Shown here: piece by piece, positions 5,904-14,681 of the stretch
Numbering within the stretch: the first letter of the stretch is position 1
How the letters are laid out: each line of letters starts with the position of its first letter
Source: a virus
Strand: one strand, 5' to 3'
Virus record (IMG/VR): IMGVR_UViG_3300014720_000061
Location: 1 to 42,198 of that record
DNA: 42,198 nt
The notes under the pieces: model-generated
Databases searched by the model: none
What the model saw: the letters and a program-made list of their open reading frames with translations, nothing else
Told to the model about the DNA's origin: nothing
Translations under genes and position numbers: made by a program

Positions 5904-8669
5904 ATGCCAATTGACATCGCAGCAATTCTCAAGCAGCAGGGACGCAATGACCGCCTCGGTAGCGGTGCGGCGAACTTCTTCCACCTGATCGATGCGGCGG
6001 ACATCGATTTCAAGGTCGTTGCAATCATCGGATTGGACTCGACTTCGGGTCCAATCGATGCCAATGATGTTCCTGCGACATCCTTCGGTGAAAAGTTTGT
6101 CATCGCAAGCACAATCGATTGGGAAAGCAGTCTCGGTCAAAATGCGGTTGCTGACTACGCAAACGGCGATATCATCGAACGCCGCACGGAAGGGTATGGT
6201 CTCCATCTTGATGTTTCCCGTGCCCAATCGAACGAAGGCATTCTCGTCTACAACAAGTGGAACAATAAGTTCTACTACTACGACGGAACGGTGTGGAAGG
6301 AACTCGGCACGGGCTCCGTCACGGGTGCTGCGGGCGAGACTTGGTCCGTTCAGTTCAAGGCTGTAAACGGATCGTTCACGGGCAACTCGGGGCTCCTCTT
6401 CAACAACACGACCCGAAGGCTCGTCCTCGGGTCAGATGTCCTCCTTCAGTTCGGCGATGGCACGACCCAAGGCACGGCTCGGAACTTCTACGGTGCAACG
6501 GGCGTAACCTCCGCCCTGTACCCCCAAGGATTCTCGGGTGCGGGCAACACGGGCGACAGGCTTCTCGTCGCAACGGGTCCTATCAACGATCCCCTCAGGA
6601 ACTACATCCGATTCGGAAACGCATGGGTTCAGACGGGTGTCGCAGGTGTCGGTCAGGGCATACAGGGAACGGCGGGTGCCGCAGGTGTCACAGGTGGAAC
6701 GGGTGCAACGGGTGCCACGGGTGCTACGGGCATCACGGGTGCAAGCCTTACGAGCGTGTCCGTCGATCAGTCCTCGGGCATGCTCCGAGGCGCATACCTG
6801 TTCAACGGCAATACGAGTTCCCTCTTCGACATCGGTTATGTCCGAGGCACCACGGGCGAAACGGGTCCCACGGGTCAAGGCATCACGGGAGTCTCGCTCT
6901 CGGGTAACGACCTTGTAGCGCAGTACCTCTTTGCGGATGGCACCACCTCCGAGTTCGTCATTGGTAATGTCCGAGGCAACACAGGTGGCACGGGTGCCAC
7001 GGGTTCGACGGGTGCAGGTGTCACGGGCTTCCGTGTGGAAACCTCGGATGGCTCTCTCCATGCGATCTTCATCAATCCGAATGGAACCACGGGTGACCTC
7101 AACCTCGGGTATGTCCGAGGTAACACGGGTGCCACGGGTTCGACGGGTGCCACGGGTTCTACGGGTGCAGGTGTCACGGGTTTCCGTGTCGCCACCGATG
7201 GAACGATCCGTGCGGTCTTCATCAATCCGAATGGCACCACGGGCGATCTCAATCTCGGGTATGCAAGGGGTGCTACGGGTGTTACAGGCGAAGTCGGCGG
7301 CATCCCGTACAGTTACACCCAAACCCTTGGTCAAGTAGGCGCAGGTTCTCGACTCTATGCGAACGAGGGTGGAACGGGTGTCTACCTGTCGAAGATCGAT
7401 GCCCTGGGCGGTGTCAGGAGTGGCTTCATCGAAAGTTGGGATGACAGCACCAACAACACGGTCAAGGGTCACATCACCGTTCAATCACGATATGCCCGTG
7501 GAGGTAGTCCATACACCGATCCCACAGGCTTCACGGGATCGTTCGTCTTCTCCGTCGAGTCGGTCAGGGAGTACACCAACTCAGTCTACGAGGTGAAGGG
7601 TTCGCTGATCTCGGGCACAGCCCACACCTACTTTGGTGCGACAGGTCAGTTGGTCAGTCTCTCCTTCTCTCGGGCGGGAGACCGTGGTGCCACGGGTGCC
7701 ACAGGAAATATCAATCTCACCACGGCGACCTTTGAGCCGAACACGGGCATCACTCACACCGCCGAGACCGTGAATACCTCGTTCAGCCGACTCGCTAGGA
7801 AGGTGATGTTCCTACAGGATGACGGATCGCTGACCTTCGACTACCTGTTCTATCCCGATGTCTTCAACGCCGACTACTTCCAGTTCGCCATCACCTCGTT
7901 CAGCAAGTCCTCGTCGTTCGCATCGACGCAGTTGATGAGTGGGTCGAGCATAAGTGTCGGCACCGTATCGGGTGCGACATTCACCGCAGCCTACAGGAAC
8001 GGTCCTCCAGCGACCGCAAGCATCTTTGTGGATCCCGCTGACGAAGGCTCGGGCTTCCCGATCTTCTTCCCGACTTCGGCGATGAACACCTTGGCGGGAA
8101 CGCTGCACAGCGCAACGATCTCAGGAACGGGCGGATCCAACCGCAGCACCACGATCAGGCTGAGTGCCACGGGTGCGGATACGGACACCACGGTTCGCAA
8201 CGACACCGATGAGATCACCATCAACTTCCGCAACCACTTCCTCTACGGTCTCACCACGGATGCGGTGATCACGGGAGGCGCAACGGGCATCGGCATGACC
8301 GCCGCATGGTGGAACCGTGACCATGTCTCGACCAAACCCGTCGCAGAGACCATCCTCGGTTGGAGCGCATCGGTCACGCAAAGCACCTACGAAACCCCCG
8401 AGGGCTACTACCTCTACATCGCATACCCGTCGAGGCTCCACGACGATGCCTTGTTCTTCGATGATCCCAACATTGCGCCGATCAAGTTGAATGGTGCCGC
8501 CGTGGTCGGAGGCATGTCTCTCCAAGGCTACGGGCTCGCCTCGGGTGCGGGAGGTATCAGCACGATCAACTACACCAACAGCCGTGGATGGACCGAGCCG
8601 TACAAGGTCATGCGAACGGACAACACCTTCACCACAGATGTCTTCACCTTTGAGTTCCTGTCTTCGTGA
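5904..8669 (+). CDS. Large collagen-like modular tail-fibre protein
   Basis: 921 residues; a purine-rich AAGGAA element precedes the ATG. The N-terminal ~130 residues (ILKQQGRNDRLGSGAANFFH, ending near YYYDGTVWKEL) form a module also present, alone, in the 136-residue protein at 8677. Residues ~255-460 alternate Gly-X-Y collagen-like linkers with four repeats of about 48 residues, such as AGVTGFRV, INPNGTTGDLNLGY and RGNTG; one related unit is in the gene at 9109. A middle module (IESWDDSTNN to SRAGDRGATG) also has a counterpart at 9109. The C-terminal ~220 residues match the terminal module of the protein at 4926. The architecture is that of a long trimeric fibre with an attachment head, a repetitive shaft and a terminal adhesin. 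Confidence 0.75.
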   Translation: MPIDIAAILKQQGRNDRLGSGAANFFHLIDAADIDFKVVAIIGLDSTSGPIDANDVPATSFGEKFVIASTIDWESSLGQNAVADYANGDIIERRTEGYGLHLDVSRAQSNEGILVYNKWNNKFYYYDGTVWKELGTGSVTGAAGETWSVQFKAVNGSFTGNSGLLFNNTTRRLVLGSDVLLQFGDGTTQGTARNFYGATGVTSALYPQGFSGAGNTGDRLLVATGPINDPLRNYIRFGNAWVQTGVAGVGQGIQGTAGAAGVTGGTGATGATGATGITGASLTSVSVDQSSGMLRGAYLFNGNTSSLFDIGYVRGTTGETGPTGQGITGVSLSGNDLVAQYLFADGTTSEFVIGNVRGNTGGTGATGSTGAGVTGFRVETSDGSLHAIFINPNGTTGDLNLGYVRGNTGATGSTGATGSTGAGVTGFRVATDGTIRAVFINPNGTTGDLNLGYARGATGVTGEVGGIPYSYTQTLGQVGAGSRLYANEGGTGVYLSKIDALGGVRSGFIESWDDSTNNTVKGHITVQSRYARGGSPYTDPTGFTGSFVFSVESVREYTNSVYEVKGSLISGTAHTYFGATGQLVSLSFSRAGDRGATGATGNINLTTATFEPNTGITHTAETVNTSFSRLARKVMFLQDDGSLTFDYLFYPDVFNADYFQFAITSFSKSSSFASTQLMSGSSISVGTVSGATFTAAYRNGPPATASIFVDPADEGSGFPIFFPTSAMNTLAGTLHSATISGTGGSNRSTTIRLSATGADTDTTVRNDTDEITINFRNHFLYGLTTDAVITGGATGIGMTAAWWNRDHVSTKPVAETILGWSASVTQSTYETPEGYYLYIAYPSRLHDDALFFDDPNIAPIKLNGAAVVGGMSLQGYGLASGAGGISTINYTNSRGWTEPYKVMRTDNTFTTDVFTFEFLSS
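6670..7290 (+). repeat. Collagen-like linkers alternating with 48-residue beta repeats
   Basis: Runs of GGTGCCACGGGT-type codons encode GATG triplets. Between them are repeated units containing GxLRAxFINPNGTTGDLNLGY-like sequence; the two best copies begin near 7014 and 7168. The DNA identity between these two copies is high, a substrate for recombination. Confidence 0.8.
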
Positions 8670-8676
8670 GTGAATC

Positions 8677-9087
8677 ATGCCCGTAGAGATACCGTCCAAC
8701 ATGGTGCAGATTGGAAGATCGGTTCGTGTCGAGCAAGGCTCGCCGTCGAACTTCTACCACCTATCCCATGTGACGGATACCGACATCTCCGTCAAGGGGA
8801 TACTCGGAACGGGCTACATCACATCAAGTCCCGTGAATCCTTCGGTCGGGGACAAGTACATCATCGTCGCAGGTTCCCCCATCAGCATCTCGGGATCGGC
8901 GAACAACGACATCCTTGAATGGAACGGAAGCGCATGGACGCTCTTCCTTGATGTGAGCAACGCCCTCACCAACTTCGGAATGGTCTACGACAGGACCACG
9001 AAGAGGATCTACCAATACGACAGCACCGAGGGGTGGAGAGCCCTGATCGTGTCGAAAGCCACCATCGACGGCGGCACCTTCCCCTAA
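8677..9087 (+). CDS. Small virion protein, stand-alone copy of the fibre N-terminal module
   Basis: 136 residues. It aligns along its length with the first ~130 residues of the 921-residue fibre: both begin MP(V/I)(E/D)I, contain NFYHL or NFFHLIDAAD, then (V/F)G(D/E)K(Y/F)(I/V)I, and end with LDVSxA, YDRTTKRIYQY or NKWNNKFYYYDG, and a Trp-containing tail. It has no collagen tract or adhesin domain. It could be an adaptor competing for, or completing, the attachment site of the long fibre. Alternatively it may be a relic of fibre duplication, although it is intact. The stop TAA lies within a CTAAATA motif. Confidence 0.6.
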   Translation: MPVEIPSNMVQIGRSVRVEQGSPSNFYHLSHVTDTDISVKGILGTGYITSSPVNPSVGDKYIIVAGSPISISGSANNDILEWNGSAWTLFLDVSNALTNFGMVYDRTTKRIYQYDSTEGWRALIVSKATIDGGTFP

Positions 9088-9090
9088 ATA
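9084..9090 (+). promoter_or_regulatory. Late promoter motif CTAAATA
   Basis: CTAAATA contains the TAA stop of the previous gene and lies 18 bases before the ATG at 9109. An AAGGA ribosome-binding site lies between motif and start, leaving room for a short normal leader. Confidence 0.65.
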
Positions 9091-9108
9091 GCAAGCAAGG
9101 AACCATAG

Positions 9109-10473
9109 ATGTCATCAGTCTTCAGCCCCCCACCGAATCCCTCTGACGGCGAGGCATACACCTTCGGAAACCTCGTATGGAACTATGAGGCGGACAACGG
9201 CGTTTGGAACATCGCTAGCGGCACCATCATTGGAGGACAGGGTGCCACGGGTCCTGCTGGATCGAATGGAACCAATGGAACCAATGGAACCGATGGCGTA
9301 ACGGGTGCAACGGGTGCAACGGGTGCAACGGGTGGATTCATCGGGTTCCTCTACACCTTCCGCCATCCAAGTACGGCGACATTCACGACAAGTAATCTTC
9401 CCCCAAACGGAGTAATCGGTTTTGCCTCTAACACGGTAGGCAGCAACACGCTGTTCATCAACGACATCGATCAAGGTGGTGCCACGAACGGCACCGCCAT
9501 CGGTCGGTTCGATGATTCCACCGACAACTCTTCCGATGGAACGATCTTCATCAGGTGTACCTTCTCGCTGACGGGTGAGTCGGTTTTCACGCAGGGCACT
9601 ACACTTACCAACACAGTCAGCAGCGGAATCGCAACGAAGAGTTTCGGTGGAACGCTCGACACCGCACTTGTCGATCTTCCACCCGATGGATCGTTGGTCT
9701 CCTTGGTTCATTTCCGCACAGGAAACCGTGGAGCCGTAGGATCTCAAGGTGTTGCGGGTCTCACGGGTGCGGGTGTCACGGGCTTCTCCGTTGGTTCTGA
9801 CGGAATCCTCCGTGGCGTGTTCATCAACAGGGGTGCATCCGAACCTCAGATTGCGGGTCAGACGGGAGACATCACTCTCGGCTACATCAAGGGAACCACG
9901 GGCCCCGTTGGCGGAACGACGCAACAAGTCCTCTTCGTGGACGCTGCTGTCCCCTACGGCGCATCGGGCAACAACAACCTCAGGTTTGATGGAACCGCCC
10001 TTACCTTCGGTGCGGCGAGTTCAAGCGCACGAATGGCGATCACGGGAGACAACCTTCGCCTCGGCTACACGATGGAGGTGCATGACGGCATCTTCACCAC
10101 CCCCGCAGAGCGTTCCCCGTATCAGGACATGGGATCGATCTCGACCCTGACGATCAACGCCTCGGGCGGCAGCATCCAACGCTACAAGGTGACACCGCAG
10201 TCTAACTTCAGGGTCACTACGGGCAGCGGATGGCACCCCGACAGCACGGTCACCGAGACCATCGCCGTCATCATCCAAACCACGAACGGAACCACGGGTG
10301 AGTTCGCCGCAAGCGTACTCACCGAGAGGGGCAGCAGGAAGCCGATTCTCCTCGGTGTCACGGGCGGCATAGACATCCTCAGCATCATGCGTGTCAAGAC
10401 CTCTAGCGGCGGACTCACGATGGGCTTCCAAGTCGCCAACGGAATGACCGCTGCGAACTTCAGCATCGACTGA
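9109..10473 (+). CDS. Collagen-like tail-fibre protein
   Basis: 454 residues with an AAGGA ribosome-binding site. The N-terminal ~45 residues (FSPPPNPSDGEAYTF, then WNYEADNGVWNI) resemble attachment modules common in phage fibres. A collagen-like tract follows at about residues 44-80 with NGTNGTNGTDG and GATGATGATGG runs. The middle module (GRFDDSTDNSSDGTIFI to HFRTGNRGAVGSQG) and one AGVTGF/ITLGYIKG repeat are homologous in pattern to the 921-residue protein at 5904. The last ~170 residues are different from those of the other fibres, beginning near TQQVLFVDAAVPYG, so this protein probably carries another terminal specificity. No enzyme signature is present. Confidence 0.7.
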   Translation: MSSVFSPPPNPSDGEAYTFGNLVWNYEADNGVWNIASGTIIGGQGATGPAGSNGTNGTNGTDGVTGATGATGATGGFIGFLYTFRHPSTATFTTSNLPPNGVIGFASNTVGSNTLFINDIDQGGATNGTAIGRFDDSTDNSSDGTIFIRCTFSLTGESVFTQGTTLTNTVSSGIATKSFGGTLDTALVDLPPDGSLVSLVHFRTGNRGAVGSQGVAGLTGAGVTGFSVGSDGILRGVFINRGASEPQIAGQTGDITLGYIKGTTGPVGGTTQQVLFVDAAVPYGASGNNNLRFDGTALTFGAASSSARMAITGDNLRLGYTMEVHDGIFTTPAERSPYQDMGSISTLTINASGGSIQRYKVTPQSNFRVTTGSGWHPDSTVTETIAVIIQTTNGTTGEFAASVLTERGSRKPILLGVTGGIDILSIMRVKTSSGGLTMGFQVANGMTAANFSID

Positions 10474-10491
10474 CGAAAGGCACTCTGCACC

Positions 10492-12231
10492 ATGGGCTTT
10501 GCTTGGCACAAACTGATTCCTCGTCCCATCGAAGAGACGCTCGGATGTCTCGACTATTGCTGCTGCGATCTTGCTTGCATGCTGACAGTATGTCCTGATC
10601 TCTATCCACCAAATCCCGTATACGACAATGATGGAAACATCATCTGTTACGGAAATCAACCGAGTATTGCACCGAACGGATGCTGCGAGAGGACGATCAC
10701 GGTCATAGTCTGCACTTGGTCTTGGGACCCAAGTGGGAATGGGGGATTGGGGGAATGGATATCGTTTTGTGAACCCGAGTCAATGAAGGTTCGCTGTGCA
10801 TGCTCGGGTGTATACACGCCCGTCGATGACCCCTACGATCCCGACCGAACTTTCCCAGGCGGACCCATGACTATGAGGATCACCCTCGGGGATATATCCG
10901 ACTCGCCCTTCCCATGTACAAGGGTAAATGCCGAAAACTACGCATCCAAGATCGGATGTGATCCAAACAACATTTCTGACGAGTTCCCGAGAAGGTATTA
11001 CAACACCCCCGAACAGGCGGCAGGACTGACTGCGTTCGGATATACGAGGATTTGCAATAGGATCATCACATATTCAGTTCCCGATAGGACGATGATTCTC
11101 TCGGGCAGAAACAAATACCGCTACACGGGTTTCCTCTCACCTGAAGCATCCACATTCAACTGCTTGGTGCCCACTATCATCGACAATCCAGGCGCAAGCG
11201 GACTGAGTCAGATGGAGGGTTCTCTCTCCCGACAGTTTCCTGCATCGGACGATGTCCTCGGAAGCCCCTTGTGGGGAGCGAGGATCGCAACAGGTGCGGG
11301 TCCTGATCAGGGCGACGATCCGACCTGCTATCCAAACGCATGTTTCGGCAGCGGTTGCTATGCAGTCGTGGACAACGATGCAACGGGTCACTACCTGCCG
11401 TCCACCACGGTCGGTCAGGGTTACTTCTCGTTCTCATGCTTCAACCCATACGCAGAGTGGAAGGGACGCAACGAAACGGTAGGTCTCCCGACATGCTCTC
11501 TCTATTCCATGGTTTGGGCTGCATACGACTCGGCATGGCGTGAGTATGTCGCTGCGGATGGTTTTTACACCACAGAGTCGGCAATACTTGGTGCGGGTGG
11601 GACAATCGCAAGCACATTCACGACCCTCAGAAGCAGGTTGTCAACCCTGCTCTCGACCGATCCCTCGGGAACGGTCGGAGGCGTATCGAATGTTCAGTTG
11701 CAACTTGAGTCGTTTGAAGATGGACTCCAATCCTTCATCGATGCGTACTACCTCAATGAGTACAGTTCTCTCCTCGGCTACAGGGTATTCACCGCTCCTC
11801 AGGTGTTCCTGTGGGACCGTGCCTCGTACATCGCAGCGAATGCGGCGAATAAGTGGAAGCACCTCTACATCGCAGGAAGCGCAAACATCCTCTTGGACAC
11901 GGGATGCACCGCCACAGGTGGATGGAAGGGATTCAAGACGGTGCTTGACGAGGTGACGCACGACATGACTTGGGGATCGACTCATGCCGCTCAACTGATC
12001 GGATTCATGGGATGCAACAACCAAGCGGGCTCCCTCCAAAAGGTGGTTTTGGCGGACATCGGCTGCGGAGTCGGTGGCTCCGATCCATATTTCGATGTGT
12101 CCTGCTCCATCTGTGCGACAGACGCCGAACCTTACTACATGGATCCCGCATACGACTGCGTCCCGCACCCACAGAATCCAGATCAGTCCTATCTCTCGCT
12201 GCTCGACCCGTTCTGCACCTGCTGCACCTGA
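10492..12231 (+). CDS. Cysteine-rich virion protein of unknown function
   Basis: 579 residues, of which I count 31 cysteines (about 5%), very high for a phage structural protein. Clusters are C-LDY-CCC near the N-terminus, NGCC, RCAC, CYPNACFGSGC, SCSIC and a terminal CTCC. No signal peptide or membrane segment is apparent, and no zinc-finger or enzyme family is recognised. It is Gly/Tyr/Asn-rich like secreted or virion-exposed proteins. It follows the fibre genes on the same strand, 18 bases after the preceding stop, so a late virion or adhesin role is the best inference. The cysteines could form disulphides in the mature particle or bind metal. The first fibre at the window's left edge has a smaller Cys-rich insert. 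Confidence 0.6.
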   Translation: MGFAWHKLIPRPIEETLGCLDYCCCDLACMLTVCPDLYPPNPVYDNDGNIICYGNQPSIAPNGCCERTITVIVCTWSWDPSGNGGLGEWISFCEPESMKVRCACSGVYTPVDDPYDPDRTFPGGPMTMRITLGDISDSPFPCTRVNAENYASKIGCDPNNISDEFPRRYYNTPEQAAGLTAFGYTRICNRIITYSVPDRTMILSGRNKYRYTGFLSPEASTFNCLVPTIIDNPGASGLSQMEGSLSRQFPASDDVLGSPLWGARIATGAGPDQGDDPTCYPNACFGSGCYAVVDNDATGHYLPSTTVGQGYFSFSCFNPYAEWKGRNETVGLPTCSLYSMVWAAYDSAWREYVAADGFYTTESAILGAGGTIASTFTTLRSRLSTLLSTDPSGTVGGVSNVQLQLESFEDGLQSFIDAYYLNEYSSLLGYRVFTAPQVFLWDRASYIAANAANKWKHLYIAGSANILLDTGCTATGGWKGFKTVLDEVTHDMTWGSTHAAQLIGFMGCNNQAGSLQKVVLADIGCGVGGSDPYFDVSCSICATDAEPYYMDPAYDCVPHPQNPDQSYLSLLDPFCTCCT

Positions 12232-12324
12232 TCGAACGATTTGATTTTGCGAGTCCGTGCCTTACCGAACAGTCGGTCGAGGTCGATATCCCTACATACA
12301 CCGCATCTCAGGAGAGCATTTACC
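12232..12324 (+). other. Intergenic region before the reductase gene
   Basis: 93 bases separate the late structural block from the nucleotide-metabolism gene. I see no CTAAATA motif and no clear terminator. A small CCGA-ACAG-TCGG hairpin is at 12265-12276 without a T-run. A GGAGAG ribosome-binding site lies at 12310-12315. A promoter is expected here but I cannot define one. Confidence 0.4.
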
Positions 12325-14268
12325 ATGAGCGACCTCGTCGGTCTTCCCACACTCTATCAGCAGTTCATCCACCTCAGCCGCTACAGCAGGTGGTTGCCCG
12401 AGAAGGGTCGGAGGGAGACTTGGGTCGAGACAGTTGACCGCTACTTCGACTTCTTCGACGAAAACCTCATGGAGTATCACAAGTACTCGTTGCCACAGGA
12501 GATCCGTGAGGAACTCCGACAGGCTGTCATCAACCTTGAGGTCATGCCTTCGATGCGCTGCCTGATGACGGCGGGCGAGGCACTCAGGCGTGACAACATC
12601 GCAGGGTACAACTGCTCCTATGCACACATCAACCGTGTCCGTGCGTTCGATGAGATCCTTTATGTCCTCATGTGCGGCACGGGTGTCGGCTTCTCCGTCG
12701 AGCGTCAGTTCGTAGAGAAGTTGCCCACCATCGCAGAGGAGTTCTCGGACACCGACACGACCATCGTGGTCGCCGACAGCAAGCAGGGGTGGGCTAAGGC
12801 GTTCCGTGAGTTGATCAGCCTTCTCCTCGTCGGTCAAGTCCCCAAGTGGGACCTCTCCAAGATTCGTCCTGTGGGTGCGAGGCTCAAAACCTTCGGCGGT
12901 CGGGCAAGCGGTCCCCGTCCCCTGAACGACCTGTTTCAGTTCACGGTCGAGACCTTCCGCAAGGCTGCGGGTCGCAAGTTGACCTCGGTCGAGTGCCACG
13001 ACATCGTCTGCAAGACGGCAGAGATTGTGGTGGTCGGTGGTGTGCGCCGTTCGGCACTCATCTCGCTCTCCAACCTCACGGACGAGCGCATGAGGGATGC
13101 GAAGAGCGGTGCATGGTGGGAAGCGAACCCGCAGAGAGCCCTCGCCAACAACAGCGTTGCTTACAAGGAGAAGCCCGACATCGGCATCTTCATGGAGGAA
13201 TGGGTCTCCCTCTACAAGTCCAAGAGCGGTGAGCGTGGCATCTTCAACCGTGCCGCAGCGCAGAAGACGGTCGCCAAGTTGGGAGACCGTCGAAGCCCGA
13301 ACCATGAGTTCGGCACGAATCCATGCTCGGAGATCATCCTCCGTGACCGTGAGTTCTGCAACCTCAGCGAGATCATCGTGCGGGAATCCGACACGATGGA
13401 GGACCTTCGCAGGAAAACCCGCCTCGCCACGATCCTCGGGACCATGCAGTCCACGCTCGTCAACTTCCAATATATCTCCTCGGAGTGGCGCAAAAACTGC
13501 GAGGAGGAGCGTCTCCTCGGCGTGAGCCTCACGGGCATCCTCGACAATCCGATGCTCTACGACTACGACAGGGACACCCTGATGCAGCGTCAGGAGGAAC
13601 TGAAAAAGATCGCCAACGAGACAAACCTTGAGTGGTCACGGACCATCGGGATCAATCCTTCGGCTGCGATCACCTGCGTCAAGCCCTCGGGAACCGTGTC
13701 GCAGTTGACCGATGCCGCCTCGGGGATCCACCCACGCCACGCTCCCTACTACATCCGCACCGTCCGTGCCGACAACAAAGATCCCCTGTGCGTGATGATG
13801 AAGGACCTCGGCTTCCCCCACGAAGCCGATGTGATGAAGCCCGAGCATACCACGGTCTTCTCGTTCCCGATGAAGTCACCCGATGATGCCGTGTACCGCA
13901 AGGACATGACGGCACTTGAGCATCTCGACCTGTGGCTGACCTATCAGCGGTACTGGTGCGAACACAAGCCTTCGATCACCGTGACCGTCAAGGAGCATGA
14001 GTGGATGGAGGTCGGCGCATTCGTGTACAAGCACTTTGATGAGATCAGCGGGATCTCGTTCCTGCCGTTCTCCGACCACTCCTACCGACAGGCACCCTAT
14101 CAGGACTGCACGGTCGATGAGTACCACGGACTCCTCAACAGGATGCCAAAGGATGTCGATTGGCTCCTCCTCTCCAAGTACGAGAAGGAAGACAATACGG
14201 TCGGCAATCAGACTTTTGCATGCTCGGGAGACAAGTGCGAGATCGTTGACCTCACGGCGACAGGCTAA
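12325..14268 (+). CDS. Adenosylcobalamin-dependent (class II) ribonucleotide reductase
   Basis: 647 residues, starting at the ATG with GGAG ten bases upstream. It reduces ribonucleotides to deoxyribonucleotides for phage DNA synthesis using coenzyme B12. The pattern matches the monomeric RTPR type: Cys97 in NCSYAHINR, the thiyl site Cys334 and Glu336 in NPCSEI, and Cys345 in FCNLSEI. The 11-residue spacing Cys334-Cys345 equals that of the Lactobacillus leichmannii enzyme (408-419). The C-terminal redox pair Cys633-x4-Cys638 (ACSGDKC) is present. The family usually has about 740 residues, so this is a compact version. T4 itself uses class I NrdAB, which needs oxygen and iron; class II works with or without oxygen but depends on host B12. 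Stop TAA lies in a CTAAATA motif. Confidence 0.93.
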   Translation: MSDLVGLPTLYQQFIHLSRYSRWLPEKGRRETWVETVDRYFDFFDENLMEYHKYSLPQEIREELRQAVINLEVMPSMRCLMTAGEALRRDNIAGYNCSYAHINRVRAFDEILYVLMCGTGVGFSVERQFVEKLPTIAEEFSDTDTTIVVADSKQGWAKAFRELISLLLVGQVPKWDLSKIRPVGARLKTFGGRASGPRPLNDLFQFTVETFRKAAGRKLTSVECHDIVCKTAEIVVVGGVRRSALISLSNLTDERMRDAKSGAWWEANPQRALANNSVAYKEKPDIGIFMEEWVSLYKSKSGERGIFNRAAAQKTVAKLGDRRSPNHEFGTNPCSEIILRDREFCNLSEIIVRESDTMEDLRRKTRLATILGTMQSTLVNFQYISSEWRKNCEEERLLGVSLTGILDNPMLYDYDRDTLMQRQEELKKIANETNLEWSRTIGINPSAAITCVKPSGTVSQLTDAASGIHPRHAPYYIRTVRADNKDPLCVMMKDLGFPHEADVMKPEHTTVFSFPMKSPDDAVYRKDMTALEHLDLWLTYQRYWCEHKPSITVTVKEHEWMEVGAFVYKHFDEISGISFLPFSDHSYRQAPYQDCTVDEYHGLLNRMPKDVDWLLLSKYEKEDNTVGNQTFACSGDKCEIVDLTATG

Positions 14269-14271
14269 ATA
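14265..14271 (+). promoter_or_regulatory. Late promoter motif CTAAATA
   Basis: CTAAATA includes the TAA stop of the reductase gene. It lies 20 bases upstream of the ATG at 14292, with GGGGAG between as a possible ribosome-binding site. Confidence 0.6.
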
Positions 14272-14291
14272 GCGGGGAGTCTTTCTTCACT

Positions 14292-14681
14292 ATGGATGTC
14301 ATCGTGGATGTCGCCGTCTGCATTCTATGGATCGCCATGATCCTCTACATCGGCTTCGATACGAACGCCGTGTTCTCGTACCTCAAGCGTCTGCCCACGC
14401 TGAACTTCATCACCCATGTGGTGGACTACGAGAAGGAGCAGCAGAGTAGAAACTGGCAGATGTCCTACTCGCTGTACATGCAGGTGAACCACGGCGGCTT
14501 CCTCGTCAGCCTACTCACCTGTAGGTACTGCCTCGGTGCATGGCTGGCGATCATCGCCTCGGCTGTGGTGAAGGACTACGAGTGGATGCCCCTCATCTTC
14601 TTCGGATCGCAACTCGCATACACGGGATTCCGTGCGTTGGACAGACACCTCATGGAGGCAGGAGATCAGGATGTCGGCTGA
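14292..14681 (+). CDS. Small membrane protein with CxxC, DUF1360-like
   Basis: 129 residues. Hydrophobic segments at about 5-22, 84-96 and 98-111 predict two to three membrane helices. Between them LLTCRYCLGAWLA (Cys77, Cys80) resembles the Cys-x2-Cys/Trp signature of small bacterial and phage DUF1360-type membrane proteins. Function is unknown; an effect on the host envelope is possible. It is preceded by a late-type motif, and its 3' end overlaps the next gene by 11 bases. The resemblance is short, so the family name is tentative. Confidence 0.55.
   Translation: MDVIVDVAVCILWIAMILYIGFDTNAVFSYLKRLPTLNFITHVVDYEKEQQSRNWQMSYSLYMQVNHGGFLVSLLTCRYCLGAWLAIIASAVVKDYEWMPLIFFGSQLAYTGFRALDRHLMEAGDQDVG

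Noticed and set aside
6432-7484. A 350-residue minus-strand open frame rich in Thr-Arg-Gly repeats
   Set aside because: It is the antisense translation of the collagen-like repeats of the fibre gene.
12265-12276. Terminator after the Cys-rich gene
   Set aside because: The CCGA-ACAG-TCGG hairpin has only four pairs and no following T-run.
12292-13470. A 392-residue open frame on the minus strand opposite the reductase gene
   Set aside because: It is a shadow of the strongly supported class II reductase, arising from GC-rich codon structure; composition is unlike a real protein and no ribosome-binding site or family match is seen.
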